Positions 60,071-64,000 of a DNA stretch of 64,000 bases are shown in pieces. The position numbers were made by a program, and so were the translations under genes. This DNA comes from Endothia cerciana (lineage: Eukaryota > Ascomycota > Sordariomycetes > Diaporthales > Cryphonectriaceae): the NCBI GenBank assembly GCA_026119935.1, contig JALRMH010000040.1, positions 124,001-188,000 of the forward strand. The letters run 5' to 3'. Positions within the stretch are counted from its first letter, which is position 1. Each line of letters starts with the position of its first letter. The notes beneath the pieces were generated by a model. The model saw only the letters and a list, made by a program, of their open reading frames with translations, was not told where the DNA came from and did no database searches.

Positions 60071-62368
60071 CCTGGGTCGTGCTTGCCAGTGTGCAGTGCG
60101 AGACGGTTCTGAATCAGGGTCTATTCCACAACCTCTCGTCCTGCAAGTCGGTGACACGGCGGATTGGTGGACAGGGAAGTGGTTCTGGGTCACGAAGATG
60201 TCGTTGACAAGCTCGATGAGGACCCGGAACTGCGAAGAAGAACCAGGCCAATCAGAACCTGCTTATTGAACTCCTGGTGCCTCGCGTAGCCGAGGCGCCG
60301 GGGGGTCCAATGCCGACGCTGTTGGCCCGTGCCCGCCCTGCGACCACTTGTTCCCGATGGCCCCCATTGATGAATCATACATACAAGACGGGGGGGGGGG
60401 GAAGCCGAGCACGATCATTACATACAAGTGCTCTAGCCTGTCTCACGACCGAAGGACAAGAACCGACACCGGGCTGGCACGTGGCCGGCCCGTGGCTGGC
60501 CCCGTGGCTGCTGGCTATGTGAGATCGAGGACCGACAGGTTCTCTCTATGCACGTGAACTCAACCTTCCTCCACACTGAGGCAGATACCACGAACCCTGT
60601 GATGATCATATGAACACCCCTGAGTTACCACAGCCTGGGTGTTGGGGGATATTCCCTTATGAACCCGTCGAGGTCTCGCTGCGGAGCAGACGAATGGGTG
60701 CTTTATGCCTCCGCCTCTACCGGCAGGCCAAGATGCTCCAGAGATGCTGCCCCACAGCCCGGGAGACCCTCTGCATGGTTGGGGGAACACAGCCTGACGA
60801 TATCCTACAGCTGGTAATGTTCCATGGCCACCAGTACTTCGTAGCTGGCAGGGTCTCGTGGCCCGCTTGGAAGGCTCGGGCTGAAGGCCCGGGCTGGAGG
60901 CTCGTCTTGATCACGAGAGACATGGTCTGACCCTCAATACCCCAGCTCCATCACTCCAAGGGCCCCGGTCAACATACGACCCAAGGGGCCAATTCGGTCC
61001 GTAAATAGAGCCGATATTTACATGGGAACCTTACGTGTCCGGTGAGAGCCCGAACAGTATACATCCCAACAAGCGTGATACAATGGTATACGAAAGGTTT
61101 GTCTGTGCCTAGGTCGGTGTCGAGGTGAACTGTGGCGCATAACGCGCCCCCTGTTAACTACAAAGATGCAGTGTCAACGTATGTAGACCTTGCGCTGACC
61201 AGGGGGTATGTATTATATGTTATCCGCTCGAGCAAGCCTGGTGAGCACTGGGTGGTGAGGTTCCGAAACGTTCCGGCGATTCCCCTTGGTATTCGTCCCG
61301 GGACGCTGGGGGGACGGCGCGGGGCTGCTCGGCCCACGGGTATGGGGGGAGGGCCTGCGAGAAGGGGTTGAGGCAGCTATGACGACGACGTATTAAACAA
61401 ATTCTCGACCCCACCTCCGCCCTCGTCCCTATCCTCCTCCTCATCTACTGCCCATCATACACCTCACGACCTGCCGTCCCCCCCATAGGAAAACCCGCCT
61501 CAGTTACTGACCAGCCTGCCCGGCACGTGTCTCTTCTCACCAACCAGTCGGATAGTCGCCTTGTAAGCCGCCCTCCCCGACCGTGACCCCCGCAAGGAGA
61601 GGTTCTTGGGGGACTCGCCGCATTCGAACTACCCCGCCGTTACCGTTACCACAAAGCTCGGGGGCCTTCTCAGCCACCCGCCAGGTCCCCTTCCGGCGCC
61701 TGGGCGCCTGACGGAGGTGTTTGGCTGGCAGCCCAGCACAGGCCTGGCCGGCCGTTACGCCAGGTTGTGTCCTCAGGCCTGTTCGTCCTCTCTGGACACC
61801 GTCTGCCCGCGGGGGGCTTGGCGGTCGAGGGGACGAGCGTTGCCTGGCCTGGCAGCGCAGAGCTGGTGCCCGTTGACCTCACTCATGTTCATATCACCAA
61901 AAAAAATGCCGCCCCCCCCTCCCCACTGAACCCACCCTTCTTGCCCTTGGGCGAGCCAGAAATAGTGGACTGTCTTGTGTCATAGCCCTTTGTGCAAGAA
62001 ACGGTCTAGGACCGTTCGCGGGTGTCCCCCCCCCCCCCCAAAGGCACAGGGTAACCCCGGAGTTTCTGTCGCTCGCTTCACAAAACACCTCACACCCCAT
62101 CAGATCGCAATTTTTCACCTCGCTGCGACTCAGGGAAATCTTACCCCTCCGCCCCACTAACACGCCACCAGATTCCAGCTTCGCTCCTCCTTCTTATACC
62201 CTCGCTGCCGCCTCCCCGCCCTTGACCTGGCTTCTACCGCCGACAAAGACAACAATCAGGCCTCCACAAGGAAAATCAAAAATAAAAATCAAAATAAAAG
62301 GAACACCCCCTACGCAGTATCACTTTTTTCGAAACAAGCCCCTACAGACCGACAGGTTTCTTGCCGAG
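60071..62368. other. Shared upstream region of divergent sdh1 and fba1
   Basis: No supported gene in 2.3 kb. G12 at 60390-60401 and C14 at 62026-62039 occur. The 200 nt before fba1 are C/T- and then A-rich, typical of a strongly expressed fungal gene. An intron in the fba1 leader is possible but not clearly marked. Confidence 0.6.
60248..60255. promoter_or_regulatory. CCAAT box upstream of sdh1
   Basis: CCAATCAG matches the site bound by the Hap2/3/5 (CBC) complex, a known activator of respiratory genes in fungi. It lies about 178 nt upstream of the sdh1 start. The regulatory role is inferred. Confidence 0.35.
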
Positions 62369-63524
62369 ATGGGTGCCCAAGACGTTCTCTCCAGGAAGAC
62401 CGGCGTCATCGTCGGCGATGACGTCCTGGCCCTGTTCAAGTACGCCCGGGAGCACGAGTTTGCCATCCCCGCCATCAACGTCACCTCCAGCTCGACCGTC
62501 GTCGCCGCCCTCGAGGCCGCCCGCGACGCCAAGTCGCCCATCATCCTGCAGACCTCCCAGGGCGGTGCTGCCTTCTTCGCCGGCAAGGGCCTCGCCAACG
62601 GCGACCAGGCCGCCTCCGTCGCCGGCTCCGTCGCCGCCGCCCACTACATCCGCTCCATTGCTCCCGCATACGGCATCCCCGTCGTCCTGCACACCGACCA
62701 CTGCGCCAAGAAGCTCCTGCCCTGGCTCGACGGCATGTTCGACGCCGACGAGAGGTACTTCAAGGAGCACGGCGAGCCCCTGTTCTCCTCCCACATGATC
62801 GACCTGTCCGAGGAGCCCGTCGAGTTCAACATCGAGACCACCGCCGCCTACCTGAGGCGTGCCGCCCCCATGAAGCAGTGGCTGGAGATGGAGATCGGCA
62901 TCACCGGTGGCGAGGAGGACGGCGTCAACAACGAGGACGTCGACAACAACTCCCTCTACACCCAGCCCGAGGACATCCTGGCCATCGTCAGGAAGCTCGA
63001 GCCCATCAGCCCCTACTTCTCCATCGCTGCTGGGTTCGGCAATGTTCACGGTGAGCCACCACCCGGGAAGGTGTTGCCCTCTTCAATGAGCCATCAGGGC
63101 CACTAACAGCCTCCGCCCAACAGGTATCTACAAGCCCGGCAACGTCAAGCTGCACCCCGAGCTGCTCGGGAAGCACCAGGCCCACGTCAAGGAGCAGCTG
63201 TCCAAGAAGGAGGACAAGCCCGTATACTTTGTGTTCCACGGCGGCTCCGGCTCCAGCAAGGACGAGTACCTGCAGGCCATCAAGCTGGGCGTGGTCAAGG
63301 TTAACATGGACACGGACATGCAGTTCGCCTACATGAGCGGCATGCGCGATTTCTTCCTCAACAAGAAGGACTACCTCATGACCGCCGTCGGCAACCCCGA
63401 TGGCGAGGACAAGCCCAACAAGAAGTTCTTCGACCCCCGTGTCTGGGTCCGCGAGGGCGAGAAGACCATGACCGCCCGTGTTGCCATCGCCCTCAAGGAC
63501 TTCAACACCGCGGGCCAGCTGTGA
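62369..63524 (+). CDS. fba1: Class II fructose-bisphosphate aldolase (two exons)
   Basis: Exons are 62369-63050 and 63124-63524, giving 360 residues, the usual length of fungal enzymes. The 73-nt intron (GTGAGC..CAACAG) splits the GNVHGIYKPGN motif. The catalytic and zinc site HTDHC lies at 108-112 (Asp110, zinc ligand His111). FGNVHG supplies another zinc ligand, and VFHGGSGSS and KVNMDTDMQ bind the phosphates. The enzyme cleaves fructose 1,6-bisphosphate into two triose phosphates in cytosolic glycolysis and works in reverse in gluconeogenesis. Codon use is strongly biased to C-ending codons, as expected for very high expression. ATG 62369 is chosen by family length; the open frame extends upstream only through the leader. 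Confidence 0.97.
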
Positions 63525-64000
63525 GCAGGCCCCGGGTCCAACCAGGTAAGGAGAAACAAAAGGATGCACCCGGATCTTGCACCCCAGTAAGAATGGAAAT
63601 TTACAATCTCCACGGGGGGGGGGGGGTTTGAAAAGTTGAACACGGGCCGGGGGGGGGGGAGGGGTGGGCGTCTGTTCGGAGCATGGGGACGGAGCGGTTG
63701 TAGGAGGGCGGGGCCCAAACCTGGGGTCCTGCATCTGGGAAATCGATCAGGAAACATGGGCCTGGCGAGTGATAGTTTCGTGACCTGGTGAAAAATGATA
63801 ACACCAGGCGGTACCTACCTAGTCAGCACCAAAAGAGACCCAACGTCAATCCTCTATCTCGTATCACCTCTGGCGCCCCTCCGAGATATACCCTCGGGAC
63901 GATCCCGGCCCCGAGGTCCTTTTGTTCGGGTACTGATTAAACATGCGTGGCTTTATTACAAGTACATAGGTGACCCTCTCTCTAGTGTGCCCATGGCGTC
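63525..64000. other. 3' flank of fba1
   Basis: Presumed 3' UTR and intergenic DNA with G13 at 63614-63626 and a second G run at about 63650-63659. No gene is seen before the window ends. Confidence 0.65.

Noticed and set aside
1..64000. A secondary-metabolite cluster or defence-like system
   Set aside because: The intact genes are mostly conserved housekeeping functions; there is no polyketide synthase, peptide synthetase, terpene synthase, transporter or pathway regulator grouping, and no NLR-like or heterokaryon-incompatibility domain was seen.

Overview
The window is nuclear DNA of a filamentous ascomycete (Pezizomycotina), most likely a Sordariomycete. The reasons are short introns (about 50-150 nt, GT..AG, CTAAC/CTGAC-like branch sites), GC-rich codon use, a Caf120-type protein, a DUF1765 protein, a SUN-family wall protein, a relic of a P450foxy-type P450:reductase fusion, and a GT90/CAP10 glycosyltransferase. 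Species cannot be fixed from sequence alone. Gene density is low: nine intact genes and one pseudogene in 64 kb, separated by gene-free stretches of 0.5-6 kb. Those stretches are full of microsatellites and runs of 11-17 C or G.

Layout. 0.6-2.1 kb (-): Ptc7-like mitochondrial PP2C phosphatase in three exons. 7.9-12.7 kb (+): Caf120-like PH-domain protein of the CCR4-NOT complex. 14.4-16.6 kb (+): decayed CYP505/P450foxy-like fusion that has lost its haem-binding and FMN regions. 19.9-24.0 kb (+): DUF1765 protein whose frame continues for 85 codons beyond an in-frame TAG. 29.8-31.3 kb (+): secreted SUN-family (GH132) wall protein. 33.5-38.1 kb (+): Vps10 sorting receptor. 41.0-42.8 kb (+): lysine 2,3-aminomutase-like radical SAM enzyme in five exons. 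47.8-51.9 kb (+): Ser/Pro-rich protein of a conserved fungal family, apparently interrupted by a 2.1 kb intron. 54.0-57.1 kb (+): multi-pass GT90 glycosyltransferase. 57.7-60.1 kb (-): succinate dehydrogenase flavoprotein in six exons. 62.4-63.5 kb (+): class II fructose-bisphosphate aldolase.

The genes do not form a pathway or a secondary-metabolite cluster. Most are housekeeping: SDH1 and FBA1 (central carbon metabolism, divergently arranged over a 2.3 kb shared upstream region), Vps10 (vacuolar sorting), Caf120 (mRNA turnover and transcription), Ptc7 (mitochondrial phosphatase). The SUN protein and the GT90 enzyme act on wall or glycans. The exon structures given here were assembled by hand from splice signals and protein-family continuity. 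They join reading frames that look separate when read as simple ORFs.

The observations I rate highest are the in-frame TAG with a coding-like extension in the DUF1765 gene (candidate A-to-I stop-codon editing or readthrough), the internally deleted P450 fusion relic, the 2.1 kb intron, and the large excess of poly-C/poly-G tracts confined to non-coding DNA and introns. No CRISPR array, rRNA, convincing tRNA or intact transposon was seen.
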